From assembly GCF_900232995.1 (NCBI RefSeq), contig NZ_OCVX01000004.1:366401-430400 (forward strand): DNA of 64,000 bases, given 5' to 3'. Of this stretch, positions 9,252 through 18,059 are shown piece by piece. Made by a program: the position numbers and the translations under genes. The stretch's first letter is position 1. Each line of letters starts with the position of its first letter. The DNA is from Mycobacterium simulans (GTDB lineage: Bacteria; Actinomycetota; Actinomycetes; Mycobacteriales; Mycobacteriaceae). The notes below the pieces were generated by a model that saw only the letters and a list, made by a program, of their open reading frames with translations, ran no database searches and had not been told where the DNA came from.

Positions 9252-11210
9252 GTGTGTGGACTGCTGGCCTTCGTCGCCGCCCCGGCGGGCCGCGGCCGCC
9301 CCGAGGCGGCCGCGGCCGAAGCCGACGGCGCGATTGCCCGCGCTGCGCACTTGATGCGCCACCGCGGCCCCGACGAGCCGGGCACCTGGACCGACCCAGA
9401 TGCCGACGGCAGTGCCGTGTTCGGGTTCAACCGCCTGTCCATCATCGACATCGCTCATTCGCATCAGCCGCTGCGGTGGGGTCCGCCGGAGGCACCCGAC
9501 CGCTACGTGCTGGTGTTCAACGGCGAGATCTACAACTACCTGGAGTTGCGCGACGAACTCAGCAGCACGCACGGCGCGGTTTTCGCCACCGACGGCGACG
9601 GCGAGGCGATCGTCGCCGGCTACCACTACTGGGGCAGCGACGTGCTCAGTCGGCTGCGGGGCATGTTCGCGTTCGCGCTTTGGGACACCGTCACCCGCGA
9701 GTTGTTCTGCGCCCGCGACCCGTTCGGCATCAAGCCGCTGTTCATGGCGACCGGCGCCGGCGGCACCGTGGTGGCCAGCGAGAAAAAATGCCTGCTGGAC
9801 CTCGTCGACCTGATCGGATTCGACCTTGAGATGGACTACCGGGCGCTGCAGCACTACATCGTGCTGCAGTACGTGCCGGAGCCCGAGACGCTGCACCGCG
9901 GGGTGCGGCGGCTGGAATCGGGCTGCTATGCGCGGATCCGGCCCGGGTCGGCGCCAGAGGTCACCCGTTACTTCGTGCCGCGCTTTGCCGCCACACCGAT
10001 CACCACCGACACCGAACAGGCGCGCTATGACGAGATCACGGCCGTGCTGGAAGATTCGGTGGCCAAGCACATGCGCGCCGACGTCACCGTCGGCGCGTTT
10101 CTGTCCGGCGGTATCGACTCCACGGCCATCGCGGCCCTGGCCATCCGGCACAACCCGAGGCTGATCACGTTCACCACCGGTTTCGAGCGCGAGGGATTCT
10201 CCGAGATCGATGTCGCGGTGGCCTCGGCCGAGGCTATCGGAGCGCGCCATATCGCCAAGGTGGTCAGTGCGGACGAGTTTGTGGCCGCGCTACCCGAGAT
10301 CGTCTGGTATCTCGACGAGCCGGTCGCCGACCCTGCGCTGGTGCCGCTGTACTTCGTCGCCCGCGAGGCGCGAAAGCACGTCAAAGTGGTGCTGTCCGGT
10401 GAAGGCGCGGACGAGCTGTTCGGCGGCTACACGATCTACCGCGAACCGCTTTCGCTGAAGCCCTTTGACTACCTGCCGCGGCCACTGCGGCGGTCGATGG
10501 GAAAGGTGTCCAAGCCGTTGCCGGAGGGCATGCGCGGCAAGAGCCTGCTGCACCGCGGATCGCTGACCCTCGAGGAGCGCTACTACGGCAATGCCCGCAG
10601 TTTCTCCGACGCTCAGCTGCGTGACGTCCTGCCAAGGTTCCGGTCTGACTGGACCCACACCGACGTAACCGCGCCGATATATGCCGAATCGGCCGGTTGG
10701 GACCCGGTGGCGCGGATGCAGCACATCGACTTGTTCACCTGGCTGCGCGGCGACATTCTGGTCAAGGCCGACAAGATGACGATGGCCAATTCGCTCGAGC
10801 TGCGGGTGCCGTTCCTGGATTCTGAGGTGTTCGCCGTGGCCTCGCGGTTGCCACTGCAAGCCAAGATCACCCGCACCACCACCAAGTACGCACTGCGGCG
10901 CGCGCTGGAGCCCATTGTGCCGGCGCATGTGCTGCACCGGCCCAAGCTGGGGTTCCCGGTCCCGATCCGGCACTGGCTACGCGCGGGCGAGCTGCTGGAG
11001 TGGGCGTATTCGACGGTGAACTCGTCGCAGGCCGGTCACCTGGTGGATCTCGCCGCGGTGCGCCGCATGCTCGACGAGCACCGCACCGGCAGCAGCGATC
11101 ACAGTCGCCGACTGTGGACGGTGCTGATATTCATGCTGTGGCACGCGATCTTCGTCGAGCACAGTGTGGCGCCGCAGATCAGCGAGCCCGAGTACCCCGT
11201 CGAGCTGTAA
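9252..11210 (+). CDS. asnB: Asparagine synthetase, glutamine-hydrolysing (Rv2201 ortholog)
   Basis: AsnB makes asparagine from aspartate, ATP and glutamine-derived ammonia. The GTG start puts Cys2 (M-C-G-L) at the N-terminus, where it acts as the nucleophile of the class II glutaminase domain (residues 1 to about 220). The synthetase domain has the ATP pyrophosphatase loop SGGIDST at about residues 285-291 and the DEPVADP segment further on. Its 652 residues fit the actinobacterial AsnB that can also amidate cell-wall precursors in some species, but that role cannot be read from sequence. It converges on adoK across a palindrome. Confidence 0.95.
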   Translation: MCGLLAFVAAPAGRGRPEAAAAEADGAIARAAHLMRHRGPDEPGTWTDPDADGSAVFGFNRLSIIDIAHSHQPLRWGPPEAPDRYVLVFNGEIYNYLELRDELSSTHGAVFATDGDGEAIVAGYHYWGSDVLSRLRGMFAFALWDTVTRELFCARDPFGIKPLFMATGAGGTVVASEKKCLLDLVDLIGFDLEMDYRALQHYIVLQYVPEPETLHRGVRRLESGCYARIRPGSAPEVTRYFVPRFAATPITTDTEQARYDEITAVLEDSVAKHMRADVTVGAFLSGGIDSTAIAALAIRHNPRLITFTTGFEREGFSEIDVAVASAEAIGARHIAKVVSADEFVAALPEIVWYLDEPVADPALVPLYFVAREARKHVKVVLSGEGADELFGGYTIYREPLSLKPFDYLPRPLRRSMGKVSKPLPEGMRGKSLLHRGSLTLEERYYGNARSFSDAQLRDVLPRFRSDWTHTDVTAPIYAESAGWDPVARMQHIDLFTWLRGDILVKADKMTMANSLELRVPFLDSEVFAVASRLPLQAKITRTTTKYALRRALEPIVPAHVLHRPKLGFPVPIRHWLRAGELLEWAYSTVNSSQAGHLVDLAAVRRMLDEHRTGSSDHSRRLWTVLIFMLWHAIFVEHSVAPQISEPEYPVEL

Positions 11211-11212
11211 GC

Positions 11213-11272
11213 GCGAGCAGACGCAAAAGCCCGCGACACGCGGAGCGTGCGCAGGCTTTTGCGTCTGCTCGC
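11213..11272. terminator. 19-bp palindrome between convergent asnB and adoK
   Basis: The left arm GCGAGCAGACGCAAAAGCC (11213-11231) and right arm 11254-11272 are perfect reverse complements around a 22-nt GC-rich loop. The sequence starts 3 bp after the asnB stop and ends 4 bp before the adoK stop, so it can end both transcripts. The right arm reads GGCTTTTGCG, giving a short internal T-run only. The outer 15 bases recur, with one change, in the palindrome after glnA1. Confidence 0.7.
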
Positions 11273-11276
11273 CCAA

Positions 11277-12251
11277 CTAAGCCAGCACGGCGGCGATCTC
11301 GGCAGCCGCGTCGTCGCCGTAAGCACCCGCCAACCGGGTGGCCGCGACCTCTCGGTCCCACACCCACTCCTGGGTTCCGGTCGACTCCAGCACCAACACC
11401 GCGACCAGCGAACCCAGCTGCGCCGAACGCTCCAGGCTCAGACCAGCGCTGCGCCCGGTCAGGAAACCAGCGCGGAACGCGTCGCCGACGCCGGTGGGAT
11501 CGGTCTGACTTGTCTCGGGCACCACACCGACGTGGATGGTGGTGCCGTCGCGCTCGACGACATCGACACCCTTGGCGCCCAGCGTGGTCACCCGCAGTCC
11601 GATCTGCGACATCACCTCGGCCTCTGACCAGCCGGTCTTGGACAGCAGCAGATCCCATTCGTAGTCATTGGTGAACAAGATGTCAGCGCCGCCGATGAGC
11701 TGGCGAATCTCGTCACCGGATAGCCGCGCCAACTGCTGGGACGGGTCCGCGGCGAAAGCCAGGCCAAGCTTGCGGCACTCTTCGGTGTGCACGATCATGG
11801 CGGCCGGGTCGTTGGCCCCGATGATCACCCACTCCGGCGTGCCGATCGACGATACGACCTCAGCCAGCGAGATATTGCGAGCCTCCGACATGGCGCCCGG
11901 GTAGAACGACGCGATCTGGGCCATCTCGGTGTCCGTGGTACACACGAAACGCGCCGTGTGCGCCGTCTTTGAAATCAGCACGTGGTCGCAATTGACGCCG
12001 TGCTTCTGCAGCCAGTCGCGATAGTCGGCGAAGTCGGCGCCGGCCGCACCGATCAACACGGGGTCACCGCCGAGCACGCCGATGGCGAAGGCGATATTTC
12101 CGGCCACCCCGCCGCGGTGTACCACCAAGTCGTCGACCAGGAAACTAAGCGACACCTTGTGCAGGTGTTCGGCGAGCAGCTGCTCGGAAAAGCGGCCTGG
12201 AAACCGCATGAGGTGGTCTGTCGCAATGGAACCGGTTACCGCAATCGTCAC
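11277..12251 (-). CDS. adoK: Adenosine kinase, PfkB family (Rv2202c ortholog)
   Basis: AdoK phosphorylates adenosine to AMP for purine salvage; the mycobacterial enzyme is a PfkB/ribokinase-like protein rather than the eukaryotic type and was once annotated as a carbohydrate kinase (cbhK). The PfkB signature TDPTGVGDAF is near residues 250-259, where the Asp of GVGD is the catalytic base. An N-terminal GGVAGNIAFAIGVLGG stretch is the substrate-side motif. The GTG start gives 324 residues, the length I recall for the M. tuberculosis enzyme; AAGGGCGG upstream is a fair ribosome site. It is divergent from the Rv2203 ortholog. Confidence 0.94.
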   Translation of the reverse strand: MTIAVTGSIATDHLMRFPGRFSEQLLAEHLHKVSLSFLVDDLVVHRGGVAGNIAFAIGVLGGDPVLIGAAGADFADYRDWLQKHGVNCDHVLISKTAHTARFVCTTDTEMAQIASFYPGAMSEARNISLAEVVSSIGTPEWVIIGANDPAAMIVHTEECRKLGLAFAADPSQQLARLSGDEIRQLIGGADILFTNDYEWDLLLSKTGWSEAEVMSQIGLRVTTLGAKGVDVVERDGTTIHVGVVPETSQTDPTGVGDAFRAGFLTGRSAGLSLERSAQLGSLVAVLVLESTGTQEWVWDREVAATRLAGAYGDDAAAEIAAVLA

Positions 12252-12455
12252 AAAATTTCCGCCCTTCATTCTCTAGGTCGTCTAGCTTCTCACGGATCTC
12301 ATCCTGACGACCAACGCTGCGTCGCATTCACAGGTCGTCGGCAGCTATTGCGCTAGCCTGCCTAGAGAGCTCACCTGGTTGCCGGAATTCCCTGATGGAG
12401 CGGCAACCCCTAGTCGTCCGCTACTTGCATCAGACACCAGCGTAGGAGAACAGCG

Positions 12456-13151
12456 ATGGCCGGTCCGCATTCGCCGAACCCTGCCGTCGGCGCCGACGGA
12501 CCAAACCCTTACCCCGGGTCCGGGTCGGACAAGCCCCAGACCTTCGACTTTCCCGACCATCCCGGCGGCACCGAACCATCCTTTCCCACCACGCAGGCGG
12601 GCACCCCGGCGTCCCAGTCAACCGGCTATCCCGGTCCCGTGCCACCACCCGTGCCATATCCGAAGCGCCAGCCCAGGCGGCTACTCATCGGCACCCTGCT
12701 CGCCATAGTCCTGGTAGCGGGCCTGACTGCGGCAATCGTGTACGGGGTCCGCACCAACGGGGCCAATACCGGAGGCACATTTTCGGAGGGATCGGCCAAG
12801 ACGGCGATACAGGGGTATTTGAACGCGCTCGTGCACAAAGACATCGACACCATCGTCCGCAATGCGCTGTGCGGCATCTACGACGGCGTGAAGGACAAGC
12901 GCTCCGATCAAGCGCTTGCCAAGCTGAGCAGCGACGCGTTTCGCAAGCAGTTCTCGGAGGTCGATGTGACCTCGATCGACAAGATTGTGTACTGGTCGCC
13001 ATACCAGGCTCAGGTGCTATTCACCATGCAGGTAACGCCTGCCACCGGCGGCCCGCCGCGGGGTCAGGTGCAAGGCGTCGCACAGTTGCTGTTCCAGCGC
13101 GGCCAAGTCTTGGTGTGTTCCTACGTGCTGCGCACCGCCGGACAGTACTAA
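12456..13151 (+). CDS. Pro-rich single-pass membrane protein (Rv2203 ortholog)
   Basis: A conserved mycobacterial protein of 231 residues with unknown function. It has a Pro/Gly-rich cytosolic N-terminus of about 70 residues, a basic stop (KRQPRR) and one membrane helix near residues 76-97, so residues from about 100 on should lie outside the membrane. The outer domain resembles the small NTF2-like or DUF4878-type folds common in mycobacterial membrane proteins, but that is inference. Two Cys (in NALCGIY and VLVCSYV) could form a disulfide. A clear GGAGAA ribosome site precedes the ATG. It converges on the Rv2204c ortholog. Confidence 0.85.
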   Translation: MAGPHSPNPAVGADGPNPYPGSGSDKPQTFDFPDHPGGTEPSFPTTQAGTPASQSTGYPGPVPPPVPYPKRQPRRLLIGTLLAIVLVAGLTAAIVYGVRTNGANTGGTFSEGSAKTAIQGYLNALVHKDIDTIVRNALCGIYDGVKDKRSDQALAKLSSDAFRKQFSEVDVTSIDKIVYWSPYQAQVLFTMQVTPATGGPPRGQVQGVAQLLFQRGQVLVCSYVLRTAGQY

Positions 13152-13180
13152 CGGGGCCGGGACGACACGCCCAGCCCCGT
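13151..13180. terminator. Hairpin between convergent Rv2203 and Rv2204c orthologs
   Basis: ACGGGGC at 13151-13157 pairs with GCCCCGT at 13174-13180; after one mismatch three further G-C pairs extend the stem, with an 8-nt loop. It begins inside the stop codon of the left gene and lies 18 bp from the stop of the right one. No T-run follows. It is the only structure in this 47-bp gap. Confidence 0.4.
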
Positions 13181-13198
13181 CCAGCACAAGCTACGTGG

Positions 13199-13555
13199 TC
13201 AGTTGAAAGAATCCCCGCACGCGCAGGAGCCGGTGGCGTTCGGGTTGTCGATGGTGAAGCCCTGCTTCTCGATCGTGTCGACGAAATCGATCGATGCACC
13301 TTCCACATAGGGCGCGCTCATCCGGTCCACCGTCAATGTCACACCGCCGAACTCCGCGCTCAGGTCCCCGTCCAGCGTGCGATCGTCGAAGAAAAGGTTG
13401 TAGCGCAGCCCCGCGCAGCCGCCGGGCTGAACAGCGATCCGCAGCGCTAGATCGTCACGGCCCTCCTGGTCCAGCAGGGCCTTCGCCTTGGTGGCAGCGG
13501 CCTCGGTCAGGATCACGCCGTGGGTCGTGGCGCTCGAGTCGTTCTGCACCGTCAT
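13199..13555 (-). CDS. A-type iron-sulfur cluster carrier, HesB/IscA/ErpA family (Rv2204c ortholog)
   Basis: A-type carriers receive Fe-S clusters from the scaffold and deliver them to target enzymes. The three family cysteines are present: one in PGGCAGLRY and two in the C-terminal GSCACGDSF. The ATG with GGAGAAGC upstream gives 118 residues, the usual length; a longer upstream frame is not family-like. The adjacent respiratory and lipoyl synthase genes in this window need Fe-S clusters, which makes the location sensible but does not prove a specific client. The 103 bp upstream up to the next gene hold no supported feature. Confidence 0.93.
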   Translation of the reverse strand: MTVQNDSSATTHGVILTEAAATKAKALLDQEGRDDLALRIAVQPGGCAGLRYNLFFDDRTLDGDLSAEFGGVTLTVDRMSAPYVEGASIDFVDTIEKQGFTIDNPNATGSCACGDSFN

Positions 13556-13658
13556 TGCTTCTCCTACATGCCTCAGTGTTGTGTGGGCCCGCCAAGCTGG
13601 AATCGAATCTGGGCGGGAATCCGCTTTGCGATCTGCTCCTGGGGAAAATCCACTCTGA

Positions 13659-14735
13659 TCAACGGTACCCTGCACCGCCGCGATTCCCGAGTCGTGCGGC
13701 AACCTCAGATGCCAAACCCATGAGCTGATTGGCGGCGTCGGCCAGCGCCAACCCCACTGAACCCGCGTAATCGGCGATGGACAGGGCCGACATGATGCCC
13801 GCCGAGCGCGCCGCGGATTTATCCAAAACCACCTGCCCGGCTAGCACTATCACCGGAATTCCCAGTGGGCGGGCCGCAGCCGCGATCTCGCCGACCACCT
13901 TTCCGTGCAGCGACTGCTCGTCGAACCTGCCCTCCCCTGTGACGATCAACTCCGCATCGGCGAGGTCGTCGGCAAGGTGGGTGTGCTCGGCGATGATCGC
14001 CGCACCGGACTCACACCGGCCGCCCAGTGCAAGCAGCCCCGCCCCGATACCACCGGCGGCGCCCGCGCCCGGCTCGGCGCTCACGGCCCGTCCGGCGGCG
14101 GCATCCAGTTCCACTGCCCATGCCCCGAGGCGAGCTTCCAGCGCTGCAACGGTGGCCGCGTCGGCGCCCTTCTGCGGAGCGAACACCCTGGCCGCGCCCC
14201 ATGGCCCCACTAGCGGGTATTCGACGTCCGAGGCGGCGATCAGCTCGACTTCGGCCAGCTGGCGGCGGGCAGCGTCGAGGCCGCCGAGTTCGGCAATCAT
14301 CTCGCGTCCGCCGTCGGTGCACGCAGTCCCTCCCAGGCCGACCACGATTCGCAGCGCCCCGGCCCGCAATGCAGCGGCGATGAGCTGGCCTACTCCCCCG
14401 CTGTGCGCCGCTAAAGCGGTCTCGGGCGACGGCGGGCCGCCCAGCAACGACAGGCCGCACGCTTGTGCGCATTCCAGGTATGCCGTGGCCGACGCCGGGT
14501 CAAACACCCACTCGGCGTCCACCATAGTGTCCAGCGGGCCGGACACCTGCAGCCGCCGCGACTCGCCCAGTCGGCTGCGTAGCACTTCCACGAAGCCGGG
14601 CCCGCCGTCGGACTGGGGGGCGACGATGAACGTATCGCCTGGTCGTGACCGGGTCCAGCCGGTCGCTATGACGGCCGCCGCCTCGACGGCAGATAGGCTG
14701 TCGCCGTAGCAATCCGGTGCCACCAGCACCCGCAT
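13659..14735 (-). CDS. Glycerate kinase, type I (Rv2205c ortholog)
   Basis: The protein belongs to the glycerate kinase GlxK/GarK family, which phosphorylates D-glycerate. The N-terminus MRVLVAPDCYGDSLSA fits the family start, and the glycine-rich GLGGTACTDGG (about residues 135-145) and the later EPGAGAAGGIGAG and TGEGRFDEQS segments are its signatures. The ATG chosen gives 358 residues, as in M. tuberculosis. The frame is open far upstream but that part is Arg/Ser-rich and opposite a non-coding gap. No partner gene for glycerate metabolism is nearby, so the physiological substrate is open. Confidence 0.9.
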   Translation of the reverse strand: MRVLVAPDCYGDSLSAVEAAAVIATGWTRSRPGDTFIVAPQSDGGPGFVEVLRSRLGESRRLQVSGPLDTMVDAEWVFDPASATAYLECAQACGLSLLGGPPSPETALAAHSGGVGQLIAAALRAGALRIVVGLGGTACTDGGREMIAELGGLDAARRQLAEVELIAASDVEYPLVGPWGAARVFAPQKGADAATVAALEARLGAWAVELDAAAGRAVSAEPGAGAAGGIGAGLLALGGRCESGAAIIAEHTHLADDLADAELIVTGEGRFDEQSLHGKVVGEIAAAARPLGIPVIVLAGQVVLDKSAARSAGIMSALSIADYAGSVGLALADAANQLMGLASEVAARLGNRGGAGYR

Positions 14736-14883
14736 CGCAGGCAGCTGAAGCCGGCCGGGCGCGAGGCCATCGGCAGCGGCATCCGAGGCGAGCGAGCCGT
14801 CCATTACACGCAGCCTAGGGCCAACACGCATGCTGGCGTTGCGTAACCCCCGGCATAGTTCCGGCGAGCTGCCGCCCGCGAAG

Positions 14884-14889
14884 TAACCT
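14884..14889 (+). promoter_or_regulatory. -10 box of a leaderless promoter for the Rv2206 ortholog
   Basis: TAACCT fits the mycobacterial -10 consensus TAnnnT and lies 7 nt before the GTG start. No ribosome binding site is present in between. This spacing places the transcription start on the first base of the start codon, as in known leaderless mycobacterial mRNAs. Confidence 0.5.
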
Positions 14890-14896
14890 GGCGACT

Positions 14897-15598
14897 GTGA
14901 AGCTGCTGGGCCGAAAAAAGGGCCATGAAGAAGGCGCCGACGCGCCAACCGCACGCGACGACAGTGCCGGCTCCGGGCCGGCTGCAGATGATGCGTCCGT
15001 AGCGTCTCAGGGGGTTCGGAAGACGGGGCCCAAGGGTCGGCCCACACCCAAGCGCAGCGAGGCCAGGCGCAACACCAGAAGGGGTCCCGCCGTACCGGCA
15101 CCGATGACCGCCTCCGAGGCACGGGCGCGGCGCAAGACGCTGGCCGGCCCGAAACTCAGCCGCGAGGAACGCCGGGCGGAAAAAGCCGCGAGCCGGGCCC
15201 GGATGACGGAACGCCGGGAACGCATGATGGCCGGTGAGGAGGCCTATCTGCTCCCGCGTGACCAGGGTCCGGTAAAGCGTTATGTCCGCGACGTGGTGGA
15301 TGCCCGGCGCAACGTGCTCGGCCTGTTCATGCCGTCGGCACTGGCGTTGCTGTTCGTCATGTTCGCCGTCCCGCAGCTGCAGTTCTACATGTCGCCCGCG
15401 ATGTTGGTGCTAATGGCCTTGATGACGATCGATGGGATCATTTTGGGCCGCAAAGTTGGCAAGCTGGTTGATGCGAAGTTCCCGGATAACACCGAAAGCC
15501 ATTGGAAGCTAGGCATTTACGCCGCGGGCCGGGCATCGCAGATGCGCCGCATGCGGGCGCCGCGCCCCCAAGTCGAGCGCGGCGCCAATGTTGGCTAA
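14897..15598 (+). CDS. DUF3043 membrane protein (Rv2206 ortholog)
   Basis: A conserved actinobacterial membrane protein of 233 residues with unknown function. The first 130 or so residues are strongly charged (Arg/Lys/Ala-rich) and contain the DUF3043-type stretch with EEAYLLPRDQGPVKRYVRD. Two membrane helices follow, near residues 140-160 and 165-185, then a basic C-terminus. The GTG start lies 7 nt after a -10 box. It is followed after 27 bp by cobU on the same strand, so some read-through is possible. Confidence 0.88.
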   Translation: MKLLGRKKGHEEGADAPTARDDSAGSGPAADDASVASQGVRKTGPKGRPTPKRSEARRNTRRGPAVPAPMTASEARARRKTLAGPKLSREERRAEKAASRARMTERRERMMAGEEAYLLPRDQGPVKRYVRDVVDARRNVLGLFMPSALALLFVMFAVPQLQFYMSPAMLVLMALMTIDGIILGRKVGKLVDAKFPDNTESHWKLGIYAAGRASQMRRMRAPRPQVERGANVG

Positions 15599-15625
15599 GA
15601 CTCGCCGGAAAGCCGTCTGACCGCG

Positions 15626-16162
15626 GTGCGCACCCTGGTACTCGGCGGCATCAGATCAGGCAAGTCGCGATGGGCGGAGGAAGCCATCGCCGAATCACTG
15701 GCACCCGGCGAGCCGGTCCGCTATCTGGCCCCCGGGCTATGCGCCCAGGCCGACCCGGAGTGGGCGCAACGGATCGCCAAGCACCGGAACCGTCGTCCCC
15801 GACACTGGTCAACCCTCGAAACCGATGACATCACCGCCCAGTTGCAGCAATCACCGGACGTCCCGACGCTGATCGACGATCTGGGCGCATGGCTGACCAG
15901 CACGCTCGAACACCACCGGGCCTGGGAAAACGGGTCCGTCGAGGCTCCCGTCCGAGACATGCTCGCCACGGTTGCCGCGTTCCGGTCGACGCTGGTGCTG
16001 GTCAGCCCCGAGGTCGGGCTGACGGTCGTGCCGGCGACCGCATCCGGGCGCCGGTTCGCCGACGAGCTGGGCAGCCTGAATCAGCAGGTGGCTGCGCTGT
16101 GCGACCGGGTGGTGTTGGTGGTGGCTGGGCAGGCCGTAGCGATCAAGCCGTCGGCAACATGA
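15626..16162 (+). CDS. cobU: Adenosylcobinamide kinase/guanylyltransferase
   Basis: CobU phosphorylates adenosylcobinamide and adds GMP, making adenosylcobinamide-GDP for nucleotide-loop assembly of cobalamin. The P-loop GGIRSGKS is at residues 7-14, and the C-terminal segment SPEVGLTVVPATASGRRF with LNQQVAALCDRVVLVVAG is characteristic. It has 178 residues. Its stop overlaps the cobT start as ATGA, and cobT overlaps cobS, so cobUTS is one translationally coupled unit. In M. tuberculosis, as I remember, cobU is annotated elsewhere (Rv0254c), so this placement is worth comparing. Confidence 0.93.
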   Translation: MRTLVLGGIRSGKSRWAEEAIAESLAPGEPVRYLAPGLCAQADPEWAQRIAKHRNRRPRHWSTLETDDITAQLQQSPDVPTLIDDLGAWLTSTLEHHRAWENGSVEAPVRDMLATVAAFRSTLVLVSPEVGLTVVPATASGRRFADELGSLNQQVAALCDRVVLVVAGQAVAIKPSAT

Positions 16163-17208
16163 TCGGATTCGCGCCAGTGTCGCCGCCCGATGCGAGCACC
16201 GCAGCAGCCGCCCGGGCCCGCCAGGACACCCTGACCAAACCGCGCGGCTCGCTTGGCCGCCTCGAGGACCTGTCGGTCTGGGTCGCGTCCTGCCAGCATC
16301 GGTGTCCGCCGCGGCAGTTCGAGCGTGCCCGGGTAGTGGTGTTCGCCGGTGATCATGGTGTGGCCCGGTCCGGGGTGTCGGCGTACCCGCCGGAAGTGAC
16401 CGCCCAGATGGTCGCCAACATCGACGGCGGCGGCGCGGCGATCAACGCGCTGGCCGACGTCGCGGGCGCAACGGTCCGGGTGGCTGACCTGGCGGTGGAC
16501 GCCGACCCGTTGACCGCACAGATCGGCGCGCACAAGGTGCGACGCGGCAGCGGGGATATCGCTACCGAGGACGCGTTGACCGTTGACGAGACCGCCGCGG
16601 CGATCGCGGCTGGCCAGCAGATCGCCGACGAAGAGGTCGACGGTGGCGCTGACCTGCTGATCGCCGGCGACATGGGGATCGGAAACACCACCGCGGCCGC
16701 GGTTCTGGTGGCGGCGCTGACGGAGGCGGAGCCGGTCGCCGTCGTGGGGTTCGGCACGGGTATCGACGACGCCGGCTGGGCCCGCAAGACGGCCGCGGTG
16801 CGCGATGCCCTGTTTCGGGTGCGCCCGCTGCTGCCTGACCCGGTCGCATTGTTGCGCTGCTGCGGCGGTGCGGACTTGGCGGCGATGGCGGGCTTCTGCG
16901 CGCAGGCCGCGGTGCGGCGTACCCCGCTGGTGCTCGACGGCATGGCGGTGACGGCCGCGGCATTGGTCGCCGAGCGATTGGCACCCGGCGCCCGGTTGTG
17001 GTGGCAAGCCGGTCACCGCTCCACCGAACCAGGTCATGGTCTGGCCCTGGCGGCTTTGCAGTTGGACCCGATCCTGGACCTGCACATGCGCCTGGGCGAG
17101 GGAACCGGTGCGACGGTCGCAGTGTCGGTACTGCGCGCTGCGGTGGCGTCGCTGTCATCGATGACCACCTTCTCAGAAGCCGGCGTCTCGACCCCGTCCG
17201 TATCGTGA
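16159..17208 (+). CDS. cobT: Nicotinate-nucleotide:DMB phosphoribosyltransferase (Rv2207 ortholog)
   Basis: CobT activates the lower ligand 5,6-dimethylbenzimidazole by attaching ribose phosphate from nicotinate mononucleotide. The protein has 349 residues and the family blocks KPRGSLGRLEDL near the N-terminus, FAGDHGVA, GDMGIGNTT in the middle, and RLGEGTGA near the end, whose Glu is the catalytic base. The ATG lies in an ATGA overlap with cobU; the frame is open further upstream inside cobU but that part is antisense-like in composition. The stop overlaps the cobS ATG as TGATG. Confidence 0.94.
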   Translation: MIGFAPVSPPDASTAAAARARQDTLTKPRGSLGRLEDLSVWVASCQHRCPPRQFERARVVVFAGDHGVARSGVSAYPPEVTAQMVANIDGGGAAINALADVAGATVRVADLAVDADPLTAQIGAHKVRRGSGDIATEDALTVDETAAAIAAGQQIADEEVDGGADLLIAGDMGIGNTTAAAVLVAALTEAEPVAVVGFGTGIDDAGWARKTAAVRDALFRVRPLLPDPVALLRCCGGADLAAMAGFCAQAAVRRTPLVLDGMAVTAAALVAERLAPGARLWWQAGHRSTEPGHGLALAALQLDPILDLHMRLGEGTGATVAVSVLRAAVASLSSMTTFSEAGVSTPSVS

Positions 17209-17945
17209 TGCGTTCGCTGGCAACAGCTTTCGCCTTCGCAACGGTGGTTCCGGTGCCCGGCTCCGGTGCTACTGGCATGGGACGCGGCGCCATGACCGCG
17301 CTGCCCGTGGTCGGTGCCGTGCTGGGTGTGCTGGCGGCGACCGTCACCTGGGCCGGTGCGCTCGCGTTCGGCCCGTCGAGTCCACTAAGCGGCGTGCTCA
17401 CCGTGGCGGTGCTGCTGGGTGCAACGCGCGGCATCCACATCGACGGTGTTGCCGATACCGCCGACGGTCTGGGTTGCTACGGGCCACCACAGCGCGCGCT
17501 CGCGGTGATGCGCGACGGGTCGAGCGGTCCGTTCGGGGTGGCGGCGGTTGTCTTGGTCGTCCTGTTGCAGGGACTGGCCTTCTCGATAGTCGACACGATG
17601 GGAATTGTCGTTGCCGTTTTCGCGGGCCGGGTCACCGCGGTGCTGGCCTGTCGCCGGTCGGTGCCGGTAGCCGCGGGCAGCGCCCTGGGCGCCCGCGTCG
17701 CAGGTACCCAGCCCGCCCCGGTGGTGGCGGCCTGGCTCGCAGCGCTGCTCGCGGTTTCGCTGGCGGCCGGTCCGCAGCTATGGCAGGGACCCATAGCGGT
17801 GCTGGTAGCGGTTTTCTGCGGTGCCGTCCTGGTCGCGCATTGTGTGCGCCGCTTCGGCGGCATTACCGGCGACGTGCTGGGCGCCGCGATTGAGCTGACT
17901 ACGACAATGAATTTAATATTGCTGGCGGCGCTGGCCCGCTTTTAG
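17208..17945 (+). CDS. cobS: Adenosylcobinamide-GDP ribazoletransferase (Rv2208 ortholog)
   Basis: CobS joins adenosylcobinamide-GDP and alpha-ribazole (or its phosphate) at the membrane, the closing step of cobalamin synthesis. The protein has 245 residues and about six hydrophobic helices. The signature GIHIDGVADTADGLG with its two Asp-containing motifs is near residues 73-87, and FGGITGDVLGA near the C-terminus is also typical. The ATG overlaps the cobT stop by one base. After the stop there are about 110 bp to the next start with a GGAGGA ribosome-site-like motif but no clear structure. Confidence 0.93.
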   Translation: MRSLATAFAFATVVPVPGSGATGMGRGAMTALPVVGAVLGVLAATVTWAGALAFGPSSPLSGVLTVAVLLGATRGIHIDGVADTADGLGCYGPPQRALAVMRDGSSGPFGVAAVVLVVLLQGLAFSIVDTMGIVVAVFAGRVTAVLACRRSVPVAAGSALGARVAGTQPAPVVAAWLAALLAVSLAAGPQLWQGPIAVLVAVFCGAVLVAHCVRRFGGITGDVLGAAIELTTTMNLILLAALARF

Positions 17946-18059
17946 CTTTGGGCCGATGCGGCTAATTCTGGAGTCCCCCAATCGGAGGACAAGCAATTCC
18001 ACCGATCGATTCCAATTGGAGGATTGTTTTGGCCCCTCAGCAGCCTTAACGTTTTCGTT

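Noticed and set aside
9228..10250. A 340-codon minus-strand open frame opposite asnB
   Set aside because: It lies entirely against a secure gene with intact catalytic motifs and has no recognisable domain.
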